Assembly (NCBI RefSeq): GCF_030053395.1
Contig: NZ_JASGBH010000014.1
Location: 1-40,353 of the forward strand
Reading direction: 5' to 3'
From: Limnohabitans lacus
Lineage (GTDB): Bacteria; Pseudomonadota; Gammaproteobacteria; Burkholderiales; Burkholderiaceae_C
DNA length: 40,353 bases
Under the pieces are notes generated by a model. The model was given only the letters and a program-made list of their open reading frames with translations. It was not told the DNA's origin and made no database searches. A program made the position numbers and the translations under genes. Within the stretch, counting starts at the first letter, position 1; each line of letters starts with the position of its first letter. Positions 29,943 through 40,299 of this stretch are shown in pieces.

Positions 29943-31343
29943 ATGTCCGACGCTTACCTCAACTTTGCCAACTCGGCCTTTGGCGCGCGCCTGGCCGGCA
30001 TGCTGGGCCTGCCGCGTCCCGTGCCGCTCGAGCGGTTCGAAGCCGGCCAACCGGTGGTTGCTGGCGACGTGCTGGTCGGCGCCGGTGGTACGCCCGAACT
30101 GCTGCCCGCGCTGCTGGCTGCCTTCCGCGCCATGCGGGCCGCCACCGTGGCGCACCGCAGCGTGCAGGGCTGGACCGCGATGGCCAACCAGGCCGGCTTG
30201 ATGAGCGGGCTGTGGAGCACCGGCGAGCAGCCGGGCGGTCCCCTCAAGGCCGTGGTGTTTGACGCCACCGGCCTGGCCACCGTGGCCCAGGCCGAGGCGC
30301 TGTACCAGTGCTTCCACGACGCGGTGCGCTCACTGCAAAGCTGCGGCCGCGTGCTGGTGCTGGGCCGCCCGCCCGAAGCCTGCCCGGTTGCCGAGCAGGC
30401 CACGGTACAGCGCGCTCTGGAAGGTTTTGTGAAATCGCTGGCCAAGGAGGTCAAGCGCGGCATTGCGGTGCAACTGGTCTATGTGGCGCCGGGAGCCGAG
30501 GCGCAACTCGAAGGCACACTGCGCTTCTTTTTGTCGCCGCGCAGCGCCTATGTGTCGGGCCAGGTGGTGCGGCTGGCACCCTTTGAGGCCCCGGCCCCGA
30601 GCGACTGGGTGCAGCCGCTGGCGGGCAAAAAGATTTTGGTGACCGGCGCGGCGCGCGGCATTGGCGCGGCCATTGCCGAAACCCTGGCGCGCGATGGCGC
30701 CCAGGTGGTCTGTCTGGACGTGCCGCAGGCCCAGGACGCCTTGCAGGCCGTGGCCGAGCGGCTGCAGGGCCGCGCGCTGGCGCTCGACATTGCCGATCCG
30801 GCGGCCGCCGGGCAGATCGCCCAGGCGGCCCTGGCTGACGGCGGCTGGGACGGCGTGGTGCACAACGCCGGCATCACCCGCGACAAGACCATCGCCAAGA
30901 TGCCGCCGCACCTGTGGCAGACGCTGGTGCAGGTCAACCTGGTGGCGCAGCAGGCGATCAACCAGGCCTTGCTGGAGCGGGGCGCGCTCCAACCCCAGGC
31001 ACGGCTGGTGTGCGTGTCGTCCATCTCGGGCATTGCCGGCAACCTGGGGCAGACCAACTACGCGTTTTCCAAGGCTGGCGTGATCGGCCTGGTGCACAGC
31101 CAGGCGCCGCGCCTGCCCCGCGGCATGGCCATCAACGCGGTGGCGCCGGGCTTCATCGAAACGCAAATGACCGCCGCCATCCCGCTGGCCATCCGCGAAG
31201 CCGGCCGGCGCATGAATTCCATGGGGCAGGGCGGCCAGCCGGTCGATGTGGCCGAAACCATCGCCTGGCTGCTCAGCCCCGCCTCGCAGGGCGTGAATGG
31301 GCAGGTGGTGCGCGTGTGCGGCCAAAGCCTGCTGGGGGCTTAA
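29943..31343 (+). CDS. Long 3-oxoacyl-(ACP/CoA) reductase, FabG4 type
   Basis: The 466-residue protein is about twice the length of FabG. Residues 1-215 form a degenerate Rossmann-like domain. The C-terminal half is a functional SDR with GAARGIGAAIAETLARDG (NAD(P) binding), VHNAGITRDKTI, the catalytic Ser in VSSISGIAGNLGQ and NYAFSKAG (YxxxK). High-molecular-weight FabG proteins of this kind prefer NADH and act on CoA esters. In this operon it would oxidise 3-hydroxyacyl-CoA (or work in reverse). GGAGCC precedes the ATG; a much longer upstream open frame runs antisense over the repressor and is spurious. Confidence 0.88.
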   Translation: MSDAYLNFANSAFGARLAGMLGLPRPVPLERFEAGQPVVAGDVLVGAGGTPELLPALLAAFRAMRAATVAHRSVQGWTAMANQAGLMSGLWSTGEQPGGPLKAVVFDATGLATVAQAEALYQCFHDAVRSLQSCGRVLVLGRPPEACPVAEQATVQRALEGFVKSLAKEVKRGIAVQLVYVAPGAEAQLEGTLRFFLSPRSAYVSGQVVRLAPFEAPAPSDWVQPLAGKKILVTGAARGIGAAIAETLARDGAQVVCLDVPQAQDALQAVAERLQGRALALDIADPAAAGQIAQAALADGGWDGVVHNAGITRDKTIAKMPPHLWQTLVQVNLVAQQAINQALLERGALQPQARLVCVSSISGIAGNLGQTNYAFSKAGVIGLVHSQAPRLPRGMAINAVAPGFIETQMTAAIPLAIREAGRRMNSMGQGGQPVDVAETIAWLLSPASQGVNGQVVRVCGQSLLGA

Positions 31344-31344
31344 G

Positions 31345-32259
31345 GTGCAGCGCCAGAACATCACACCCGCCAGCACGCTGAGCAACTTGGCCCGTGCGCT
31401 GGCCAGCAGTTTCAAGCGCCCCGGGCCGGTGCGCGCGCTGGCCCCGGTCACGCTGGTGCTGCCGCGCGTCGTGGTCGACGCCGCGCACCTGGCGCGTTAC
31501 GCCGAGGTCTGCGGTTTTGCCCCGAGTGCGCAAGCGCCGCTCACCTACCCGCAGATGCTGACTTTCCCCCTGGTCATGACCTACATGACTTCGCCCGCCT
31601 GCCCCTGGCCTGCCATGGGCACGGTGCACCTGGCCAACGCCATCACCCAGCATGCGCCGCTGGCCGCAGGCGATGCGGTGCGGGTGGAGCTGAGCAGCGG
31701 CGAGCTGCTGGCGCACGACAAGGGGCAGGTGTTCACGCTGCACCTGCGCGTGCTACGCGAGTCAGATGGCGAGGGCGATGGCCAATGCGTCTGGCAGGCC
31801 ACACAAACCCTGCTGCGCCTGGGCGTGAAGTCGCCCGTGGGCGCACCGTTCAACGGCGCCGTGGGGCCGGAACTCGCCCTGACCCAGGCCGGTGCATTCG
31901 ACGCCCCCGCCGACACCGGCCGCCGCTACGCCCCGGTGTCGGGCGACTACAACCCCATCCACCTGTCGGCGCTGAGCGCGCGCTTGTTCGGCTTTCCGCG
32001 CGCCATCGCGCATGGCCTGTGGACGCAGGCGCGCGCGCTGGCCCTGTTGCAAGCCGCCGCGCCGGCCACTGTGCTGCAAGCCGCTTCGCTCACCACCGTG
32101 TTCAAGCGGCCCGTGCTGCTGCCGACACGCGCCTCGCTCTGGCAGGCGCAGGCCAGTACAGGCCAGACCGTGTTCGAGGTGCGCGACGCACGCGGCGAGC
32201 AGGTCCATCTGCGTTCCGAACTCCGCGCCGAACCCGCGCATCAACCCACCATTTCCTGA
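31345..32259 (+). CDS. MaoC-like (R)-specific enoyl-CoA hydratase
   Basis: The GTG start at 31345 follows the previous stop by one base and gives 304 residues. It looks like a double hot-dog protein: a degenerate N-terminal half and a C-terminal MaoC domain with YAPVSGDYNPIHLSALSARLFGFPRAIAHGLW, which contains the Asp/His hydratase motif. It hydrates 2-enoyl-CoA to the (R)-3-hydroxy form or dehydrates the reverse. This R-stereochemistry matches a FabG-type partner, encoded just upstream, rather than FadB. Confidence 0.85.
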   Translation: MQRQNITPASTLSNLARALASSFKRPGPVRALAPVTLVLPRVVVDAAHLARYAEVCGFAPSAQAPLTYPQMLTFPLVMTYMTSPACPWPAMGTVHLANAITQHAPLAAGDAVRVELSSGELLAHDKGQVFTLHLRVLRESDGEGDGQCVWQATQTLLRLGVKSPVGAPFNGAVGPELALTQAGAFDAPADTGRRYAPVSGDYNPIHLSALSARLFGFPRAIAHGLWTQARALALLQAAAPATVLQAASLTTVFKRPVLLPTRASLWQAQASTGQTVFEVRDARGEQVHLRSELRAEPAHQPTIS

Positions 32260-32267
32260 GCCCCACC

Positions 32268-33574
32268 ATGACCCCCAACAGCACCCTCCGTCGCGTCGCC
32301 ATCGTGGGTGGCAACCGCATCCCGTTTGCGCGCTCCAACACCGCCTACAGCCGCGCCTCCAACCTCGATATGCTCACGGCCACGCTGCAAGGCCTGGTGG
32401 ACCGCTTCAACCTGCATGGCCAGCGCCTGGGCGACGTGGCCGCAGGCGCGGTGATGAAGCATTCGCGCGACTTCAACCTGGTGCGCGAAGCCGTGCTCTC
32501 CACCACGCTCTCGCCCGAGACCCCGGCCTTCGACCTGCAGCAGGCCTGCGGCACCGGGCTGGAGGCCGCCATGCTGGTGGCGCACAAAATTGCGGTGGGC
32601 CAGATCGAATGCGGCGTGGCCGGCGGGGTGGACACCACCTCGGACGCGCCCATCGCCGTCAATGACCAACTGCGCCGCACCCTGCTCGATGTTTCGCGCG
32701 CGCGCAGCCCCTGGCAGCGCCTGCAGCGGGCGCTGCGCATCCGCCCGGGGCAGTTCTTCCAGCCCGAGCTGCCGCGCAACGGCGAGCCGCGTACCGGCCT
32801 GTCGATGGGCGAACACGCCGAACTCATGGCCCGCGAATGGGGCATCACGCGCGAAGCGCAAGATGCCCTGGCCCTGCAAAGCCACCACAACCTGGCGCGC
32901 GCCTATGGCGAAGGTTTCTTTGTCGACCTGATGACGCCCTTCCTGGGCGTGAAGCAGGACAACAACCTGCGCCAGGGCCTGAACGCTGAACAGCTGGCCA
33001 AGCTCAAGCCGGTTTTCGACCGCAAGGTGGCGCCCGGCCAGGGCACGCTGACGGCAGGCAACGCCACACCGCTGACCGATGGCGCCTCGGCCGTGCTGCT
33101 GGCCAGCGAAGCCTGGGCGGCCGAGCGTGGTCTGCCGGTGCTGGCCTACCTCACGTTCAGCGAGGTGGCGGCGGTGGACTTTTTCAACCCCGACCCGGCC
33201 AAGAAAGAAGGCCTGCTGATGGCCCCCGCCTACGCCGTGCCGCGCATGCTGGCGCGCGCTGGGTTGACGCTGCAGGACTTCGACTTTTATGAAATCCACG
33301 AAGCCTTTGCCGCCCAGGTGCTGTGCACCCTGCAGGCGTGGGAAGACCCGGCGTTTTGCCGCGACAAGCTCGGCCTGGCGCAGCCGCTGGGCGCCATTGA
33401 CCGCAGCAAACTCAATGTGAACGGCAGCTCGCTCGCCGCCGGTCACCCGTTTGCCGCCACCGGCGGGCGCATTGTGGCCACGCTGGCCAAGCTGCTCGCG
33501 CAAAAAGGCAGCGGGCGCGGTTTGATTTCCATCTGCGCCGCTGGCGGCCAGGGCGTCGTGGCCATTCTGGAGAA

Positions 33575-33578
<4 letters not shown>
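32268..33578 (+). CDS. Acetyl-CoA C-acyltransferase (thiolase, FadI-like)
   Basis: The 436-residue thiolase has the nucleophilic Cys in LQQACGTGLEAA, and NVNGSSLAAGHPFAATGGR with the catalytic His. The second Cys is in ISICAAGGQGVVAI and the EIHEAFAAQ loop is present. Its length and the FFNPDPAKKEGLLMAP insertion match the FadI-type long-chain thiolases. It cleaves 3-ketoacyl-CoA with CoA to acetyl-CoA and a shortened acyl-CoA. It overlaps the next gene by four bases. Confidence 0.92.
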
Positions 33579-35401
<1,823 letters not shown>

Positions 35402-35496
35402 ACCCGCTTCACCGCTTGGCGGCATGGACAGCAATGTATCTCAATGGATACAGAGCGCCATAAAAACGATCTATGCGCCAACTGAAGGGGTAACCG

Positions 35497-35789
35497 ATGA
35501 CTGCACTCAAACTGCGGAAATGGGACAGCGCCCAACACCTCAAGACCGAAGAGGACATGGCGCTCTATATGGAGGCCTGCCTGCAAGAGGCAGGGGATGA
35601 TGCTGCCAAGGCCCTGGGCACCATTGCCCGGGCCAAGGGCATGTCGCAACTTTCGCGCGGACGGGCCTGGGCAGGGACAGCCTCTACAAGGCGTTGTCAG
35701 GGGAGGGCAACCCCAGCTTTGCCACGATCCTGAAAGTCACGGCGGCGCTGGGCATCCAGCTCCACGCACAGCCCATGCAGGCGGGGTAA
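35497..35789 (+). pseudogene. Frameshifted addiction-module antidote protein (HTH type)
   Basis: The first half reads MTALKLRKWDSAQHLKTEEDMALYMEACLQEAGDDAAKALGTIARAKGMSQLSR in fused form (shown here only by motif: KWD...HLKTEED, ARAKGMSQ), typical of plasmid addiction-module antidotes. At about 35659 one base is missing. In the next frame the expected continuation TGLGRDSLYKALSGEGNPSF and ATILKVTAALGIQLHAQ follows to a stop at 35787-35789. The HTH is thus broken. The usual RelE/HigB-type toxin gene upstream is absent (only 95 bp separate it from the dehydrogenase gene), so this is an orphan remnant. Confidence 0.75.
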
Positions 35790-36019
35790 GCGTGATGGGT
35801 GTTGGGGTAGGAGCGTTTGTGGCTCATGCCCTGTAAAGGCTGAAAGCGGGCTACCGTATGGGTTCAATGATCGGCAGCAGCCGACCCATAATCGTCATAG
35901 GGCTGCGACAAAGCAGTCAATCGCGCGGTCCTTTTCTATGAAGGCATACCAAGCCCCATTGCAATTTGATTCGCGAGTGTGCTTTTAGGCTAATTTTCCT
36001 TAGCTCACAAATCATGATA

Positions 36020-36039
36020 AAGTAATTCATCAATTACTT
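36020..36039. promoter_or_regulatory. Palindromic operator just before the TetR gene
   Basis: AAGTAATT-CATC-AATTACTT is an 8-bp perfect inverted repeat ending four bases before the start codon. It overlaps the region where a ribosome binding site would be, with no strong one visible. Autorepression by the TetR protein is likely. Confidence 0.65.
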
Positions 36040-36043
36040 ATTT

Positions 36044-36664
36044 ATGACGGCAAACACTAGAGTCAAGCTCAAAACCGAAGACCGCCAGGCAGAACTGATC
36101 CAGGCGGCCTTGGCTTTGGCTGCTGAGCGCAGCCCAACCGAAATCACCACGGGTGATCTGGCTTTGGCCATCGGCATCACCCAGGGGGGAGTCTTCAGGC
36201 ATTTCGACAGCAAAGAGACCATCTGGCTGGCTGTTGTCGATTGGACGCACGAGACCTTGATGGAGCGTCTGCAGCAAGCAGCTCAAACTCGGCAAGCCAA
36301 CGCTTTGCAGGCTCTTCGGGCCGTGTTCATGGCACACATCAATTTTGTGGAGCAATACCCGGGCGTTCCACGTCTTGTCTTTCAGGAACTGCAGCACGCC
36401 AAAACCACCCCACTCAAGACAAGGGTTCAGCACCTTATGGCCGACTACCGGACTTTGATCGCCCGATTGCTGACCCGAGCACGTGAAGAGGGCCTGCTGG
36501 CATCCGAGGTGGACCCCGCCTCAGCCGTGGTCCTTTTCATGGGAGCGGTTCAGGGACTGGTTATGCAGTCTCTGGTTACTGGCAGTCTGCACGACGTAGC
36601 GAGTCAGGGCAAAGCCGTATTCAACCTCTATGAGGCAGGTCTCTTGCCCAAACAAAGAAACTGA
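36044..36664 (+). CDS. TetR-family regulator of the ABC exporter operon
   Basis: The 206-residue protein has an N-terminal TetR HTH (RQAELIQAALALAAERSPTEITTGDLALAIGITQGGVFRHFDSKETIWLAVVDW). A C-terminal all-helical ligand domain follows (FVEQYPGVPRLVFQELQHAK...VVLFMGAVQGLVMQSLVTGS), similar to regulators that sit before adaptor/ABC efflux genes. The adaptor gene starts 14 bp downstream in the same direction, so the regulator and exporter form one autoregulated operon. The inducer is unknown. Confidence 0.88.
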   Translation: MTANTRVKLKTEDRQAELIQAALALAAERSPTEITTGDLALAIGITQGGVFRHFDSKETIWLAVVDWTHETLMERLQQAAQTRQANALQALRAVFMAHINFVEQYPGVPRLVFQELQHAKTTPLKTRVQHLMADYRTLIARLLTRAREEGLLASEVDPASAVVLFMGAVQGLVMQSLVTGSLHDVASQGKAVFNLYEAGLLPKQRN

Positions 36665-36678
36665 CGAAAGTAGCACCA

Positions 36679-37872
36679 ATGACACTTCCCAAAATCAATA
36701 AGCGGCAAGTCTTGGTCGCAACCGGTGCAACGATGGTAATCGTGGCTCTAGGATTTGTTGCTACTCGCATGGGACCACTTGCTCCCACCAATGTCACAGT
36801 AATACAAGTCAAGAGCGAAAGCCTGAGACCCTCAGTTTTCGGTATTGGCACTGTCGAAGCGCGTCAGAGCTGGTTGATGGGACCGACGGTGGCAGGGCGT
36901 GTCTTGCGCGTGCATGTCGATGTGGGGCAGTCGGTCAAGGCAGGTCAGCTTCTGGCCGAGATGGACCCGGTGGACCTGGACCAGCGCCTGCAGGCGCAAG
37001 AAGCTGCCTTGTCCAAGGCCAGTAGTGTGCAGACAGCAGCCCAGGCACAACTGGCCGATGCCAGAGCACGGCGCGATCTGGCCACTACCAATTTGAACCG
37101 GCAAAAGGAACTGGCCCGTCAGAACTTCATCAGCCCGTCTGCGCTTGATGGGCGCGAGCAGGAACTCAAGTCTGCTCAGGCTGCCTTCGAAGCAGCCCAG
37201 GCCAACTTGCAAGCAAGCCGTCAGGACGCCCAGCGCTTGCAGGCCGAGCGCGCTGCGGCCGTGCAGCAAAAACAGAACACCAGATTGATCGCTCCCGCCG
37301 ATGCAGTGGTGATTAGCCGCGATGCCGAAGTCGGCAGCACCGTGGTGGCGGGCCAGGCTGTGGTCCGGCTGGCCAATCCCGCCAGCCTCTGGGTGAGGCT
37401 GCGTGTGGACCAGGCGCGCTCAAGCGGTCTCGCAGTGGGTCTGCCGGCCCAGATCACCCTGCGCTCGCGGATGCAGCAGGTGCTGGCCGGCCGGGTGGAG
37501 CGGGTGGAGCTGCAGGCCGATGCAGTGACCGAGGAGCGCATCGCACAAGTGATGTTCGACCAGATTCCAGCAGCGCTGTCGATCGGTGAGATGGCCGAAG
37601 TCACGCTTCAGTTACAAGAGACAGACCCGGCTTTGGTGGTGCCGCAGGCCAGTGTGCAGACGCACCAAGGCCGCACAGGCGCGTGGCGGCTTAAAGACGG
37701 CGCGCTGAACTTTGTGTCCGTTCAGTGGGGCGCGTCCAGCCCGGACGGTCGCGTGCAGGCACTGAGCGGCCTGGCCTCGGGCGACACGGTGGTGGTCTAC
37801 AGCGACAGGCCCTTGTCGGTCGGAACCCGCTTCAAGGTGGTGAACTCGCTGGTTAACAAGGCCCAGCCATGA
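36679..37872 (+). CDS. Periplasmic adaptor (membrane fusion) subunit, DevB/HlyD type
   Basis: The 397-residue protein has an N-terminal membrane anchor (VLVATGATMVIVALGFVATRM) and a biotinyl-lipoyl half (GRVLRVHVDVGQSVKAGQLLAEMD). A long coiled-coil hairpin follows (about 105-195, rich in A/Q/L/R), then the second lipoyl half (TRLIAPADAVVISRDAEVGSTVVAGQAVV) and beta-barrel domains. It would bridge the inner-membrane transporter to a TolC-type channel, which is not encoded here. Its stop overlaps the permease start (ATGA). Confidence 0.88.
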   Translation: MTLPKINKRQVLVATGATMVIVALGFVATRMGPLAPTNVTVIQVKSESLRPSVFGIGTVEARQSWLMGPTVAGRVLRVHVDVGQSVKAGQLLAEMDPVDLDQRLQAQEAALSKASSVQTAAQAQLADARARRDLATTNLNRQKELARQNFISPSALDGREQELKSAQAAFEAAQANLQASRQDAQRLQAERAAAVQQKQNTRLIAPADAVVISRDAEVGSTVVAGQAVVRLANPASLWVRLRVDQARSSGLAVGLPAQITLRSRMQQVLAGRVERVELQADAVTEERIAQVMFDQIPAALSIGEMAEVTLQLQETDPALVVPQASVQTHQGRTGAWRLKDGALNFVSVQWGASSPDGRVQALSGLASGDTVVVYSDRPLSVGTRFKVVNSLVNKAQP

Positions 37873-39071
37873 TCAGCCTGGCTGCGCGCGACATTCAGCA
37901 CAGCTGGGCCAAGTTCGTGCTCACCGGGTTGGGGCTGGGTTTGCTCATTGGCGTGACGTTGACCATGGCAGGTGTGTTTCGCGGCATGGTTGACGATGCG
38001 CAGGCCCTGCTCAACAACAGCGGTGCCGACCTCTGGGTGGTTCAAAAGGACACGCAAGGACCGTACGCAGAATCGTCCAGCTTGAAGGACGATGTGGTAC
38101 GCAGCATTGCGGGCATGCCAGGGGTGGCCATGGCGGCCAACATCACTTACTTCACCATGCAGGTCAAGGCCGTGGGGGGTAAGGAAGCCCGGGCCATGGT
38201 TGTAGGGATCGCGCCTGGAATCGCCGGTATGCCTGGGCAACCGGGCCATTTGTTGGCAGGCCGGCATCTCACACGCAGCCACTACGAGGCAGTTGTGGAC
38301 ATCAAGACCGGACTGACGCTGGGCGACAAGGTGCAAATCCGGCGTCACACCTACGAGGTGGTAGGCCTGACGCGCCGCATGGTCTCATCCGGTGGGGATC
38401 CGATGGTGTTTATCCCCATCAAGGACGCGCAGGAAGCGCAGTTCCTCAAGGACAACGACGCCATCGTGAACGACCGGGTGCGCACAGCCGCCAACCCCGC
38501 CTTCAATCGGCCGGCAGTGCCGGGCATGCTTGATGCAGTACAGAACCTGCAGACCAGCAGCCGCAACGTCAATGCCGTGCTGGTGCGAGTGGCCGATGGC
38601 TGGAGTGCAGAGCGTGTGGCCGAGCCGATCCAGCACTGGAAGCACCTGACCGTGTTCACTCGTGCAGACATGGAAGACATCCTGGTGGACAAACTCATTG
38701 CCACCTCGGCCAAACAAATCGGCATGTTTCTGGCCATCCTGACGGTGGTGAGTGCGGCGATTGTGGCGTTCATCATCTACACCATGACGCTGGGCAAGAT
38801 CCGCGAGATCGCAGTGCTTAAGCTGATCGGCACCCGCAACCTCACCATTGCGGCCATGATCTTGCAGCAGGCACTAGGCCTAGGGGTGATCGGCTTTGTG
38901 GTCGGCAAGGTAGCTGCCACGATTTGGGCACCAGTGTTTCCTAAGTTTGTATTGCTCTTGACGCAAGATGCGATTGTTGGTTTTGGGGCAACGATGCTCA
39001 TCTGTGCACTGGCCAGCACGATGGCTATTCGAGTGGCCTTGCGTGTTGATCCGGCGCAGGCCATCAGTTGA
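37869..39071 (+). CDS. FtsX/MacB-type ABC transporter permease (DevC-like)
   Basis: The 400-residue protein has one N-terminal membrane helix (FVLTGLGLGLLIGVTLTMAGVF), a large periplasmic domain (about 40-270) and three C-terminal helices. These are around MFLAILTVVSAAIVAFIIYTM, AMILQQALGLGVIGFVVGKVAA and IVGFGATMLICALASTMAIRVAL, and the layout is that of FtsX-fold exporters. The coupling segment GKIREIAVLKLIGTRNLTI is typical. With the adaptor before and ATPase after, the order matches DevB-DevC-DevA. Substrate unknown. Confidence 0.88.
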   Translation: MISLAARDIQHSWAKFVLTGLGLGLLIGVTLTMAGVFRGMVDDAQALLNNSGADLWVVQKDTQGPYAESSSLKDDVVRSIAGMPGVAMAANITYFTMQVKAVGGKEARAMVVGIAPGIAGMPGQPGHLLAGRHLTRSHYEAVVDIKTGLTLGDKVQIRRHTYEVVGLTRRMVSSGGDPMVFIPIKDAQEAQFLKDNDAIVNDRVRTAANPAFNRPAVPGMLDAVQNLQTSSRNVNAVLVRVADGWSAERVAEPIQHWKHLTVFTRADMEDILVDKLIATSAKQIGMFLAILTVVSAAIVAFIIYTMTLGKIREIAVLKLIGTRNLTIAAMILQQALGLGVIGFVVGKVAATIWAPVFPKFVLLLTQDAIVGFGATMLICALASTMAIRVALRVDPAQAIS

Positions 39072-39081
39072 GGCGTACGAC

Positions 39082-39798
39082 ATGACATACCAAACAGGTG
39101 GCATCCGTATCGAGAATTTGCGCAAAGTCTATGGACATGGAGACACGGCTGTAGAGGCTTTGAAAAGCGTCAATATGCAAGTTTCTCCAGGTGAGGTGGT
39201 TGGACTTGTTGGACCATCTGGCTCAGGCAAAAGTACTTTACTGAAATGTTTAGGTGCCATCATCGAGCCTACGTCGGGCCGAATGACTTTAGGCAACGAA
39301 GTGATTTTCGAAGACGGCTGGAAGATCCCAGACTTACGAACCTTACGACGCGATCGGATTGGATTTGTGTTCCAAGCGCCGTACCTCATTCCTTTTTTGA
39401 ACGTCACTGATAACGTCGCATTGCTGCCTATGCTGGCTGGCATTCCCAATGAAATTGCTAGAAAACGAGCACTTGAATTGTTGTCCTCTTTGGATGTGTT
39501 GCATCGCGCAAAGGCTGAACCTTCTCAGCTATCTGGTGGTGAGCAGCAACGAGTGTCAATCGCCCGTGCATTGGCAAACAAGCCGCCAGTGATTTTGGCT
39601 GATGAGCCAACCGCACCTCTTGACAGTGAGCGGGCGCTGTCTGTCATTCGAATTCTCAACGACATGGCCCGTCTTGCACAGACGGCCATCATCGTGGTGA
39701 CACATGACGAAAAGATCATCCCAACCTTCAAGCGCATCTATCACATTCGTGATGGACAGACGGTGGAGGAAAAAGGTGAGGGACGCTCTCTTGATTAA
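39082..39798 (+). CDS. ABC transporter ATP-binding protein (DevA/LolD-like)
   Basis: The 238-residue ATPase has Walker A GPSGSGKST, signature LSGGEQQRVSIARAL, Walker B VILADEPTAPLD and the H-loop VTHDEK. It is of the MacB/LolD/DevA class, which energises FtsX-type permeases. I chose the ATG at 39082, ten bases after the permease stop; a longer in-frame reading runs into the permease gene. Composition is noticeably more AT-rich than the adaptor and permease genes. The stop codon lies in the loop of a hairpin. Confidence 0.9.
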   Translation: MTYQTGGIRIENLRKVYGHGDTAVEALKSVNMQVSPGEVVGLVGPSGSGKSTLLKCLGAIIEPTSGRMTLGNEVIFEDGWKIPDLRTLRRDRIGFVFQAPYLIPFLNVTDNVALLPMLAGIPNEIARKRALELLSSLDVLHRAKAEPSQLSGGEQQRVSIARALANKPPVILADEPTAPLDSERALSVIRILNDMARLAQTAIIVVTHDEKIIPTFKRIYHIRDGQTVEEKGEGRSLD

Positions 39799-39827
39799 CG
39801 TTAAGAGAGCTACGTTTTATTTTTTAT
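39785..39827 (+). terminator. Hairpin overlapping the ATPase stop codon (terminator or attenuator)
   Basis: GCTCTCTT (39785-39792) pairs perfectly with AAGAGAGC (39803-39810); the stop TAA lies in the 10-base loop. It is followed by TACGTTTTATTTTTTATT. This resembles an intrinsic terminator placed before the last gene, so the small membrane-protein gene may be expressed at a lower level or only on readthrough. Confidence 0.6.
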
Positions 39828-39839
39828 TAGGAGTGAAAA

Positions 39840-40067
39840 ATGACTGTCAATAAACTGATCAACATCATGGCTGGCTTCATGGTGACCCTGGGCTTAGCCC
39901 TAGCTCATTTGAACGGGCAAGTAGATTTAAGCTCGCCTAGCTGGCTATGGCTTTGTGCATTTGTTGGATTGAATTTGTTCCAGTCAGGCTTTACAGGGTT
40001 TTGTCCAGCTGGAAAGATATTTAAGGCATTGGGCGTTAAAGAGGATGGGAATTCCTGCTGCGTTTAA
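39840..40067 (+). CDS. Small DUF2892-like membrane protein
   Basis: The 75-residue protein has two hydrophobic helices (INIMAGFMVTLGLALAHL and WLWLCAFVGLNLFQSGFTGFCPAGKIFKALGV) and matches the YgaP-like DUF2892 pattern with the F-x-G-F-C-P motif. It ends CCV. Such proteins are often next to rhodanese or sulfur-transfer genes; here it follows an ABC exporter. Its role may be to assist the exporter or handle thiol or persulfide stress, but this is inference. AGGAG seven bases before the ATG. Confidence 0.8.
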   Translation: MTVNKLINIMAGFMVTLGLALAHLNGQVDLSSPSWLWLCAFVGLNLFQSGFTGFCPAGKIFKALGVKEDGNSCCV

Positions 40068-40239
40068 TATGTAAAACATTAGCGACCAGTTTTGCTGCTG
40101 CCCCATTGATCCATGATGCGCTGAGCTTGTCGTCAAACTCAAAGCGAGCGATCAGCTGATGGAATCAGCCATGATTCAACGCGGCGAGAACTCCATTGCG
40201 CAGATACAAGAAGCCAATCGATCTTTCCACAGCCCTGAT
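40068..40239. other. Short region between the exporter operon and the right IS end
   Basis: No complete gene. A plus-strand frame from about 40115 reads through (ELVVKLKASDQLMESAMIQRGENS...) into the IS repeats without a start signal, which suggests the truncated end of some gene joined to the IS. A hairpin GCTGAT-gga-ATCAGC is present. Confidence 0.35.
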
Positions 40240-40284
40240 GGTCAGTCCAAATTCCCCCACCCGTGGCCACCCCAAATTCCCCCA
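40240..40284 (-). repeat. IS21-type terminal repeats, right (inverted relative to left)
   Basis: On the minus strand two units occur: GTGGGGGAATTTGGACTGAC (40241-40260) and TGGGGGAATTTGGGGTGGCC (40265-40284). They are the same 21-bp units as at 71-116 but inverted, as expected for ends of two IS copies facing each other. Confidence 0.6.
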
Positions 40285-40299
40285 GGCAGCGCCCTCAGA

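Noticed and set aside
28818..31343. A very long plus-strand open frame (841 codons) covering the repressor and reductase
   Set aside because: Its first 375 codons run antisense to the carboxypeptidase and FabR-like genes, which have clear motifs. High GC content keeps antisense frames open. The real start is ATG 29943 with a ribosome binding site.
32241..33503. Long minus-strand open frame (420 codons) opposite the thiolase gene
   Set aside because: It mirrors the thiolase gene, which has all catalytic motifs. The antisense product is low-complexity (His/Arg/Gly/Gln rich), typical of a shadow frame in GC-rich DNA.
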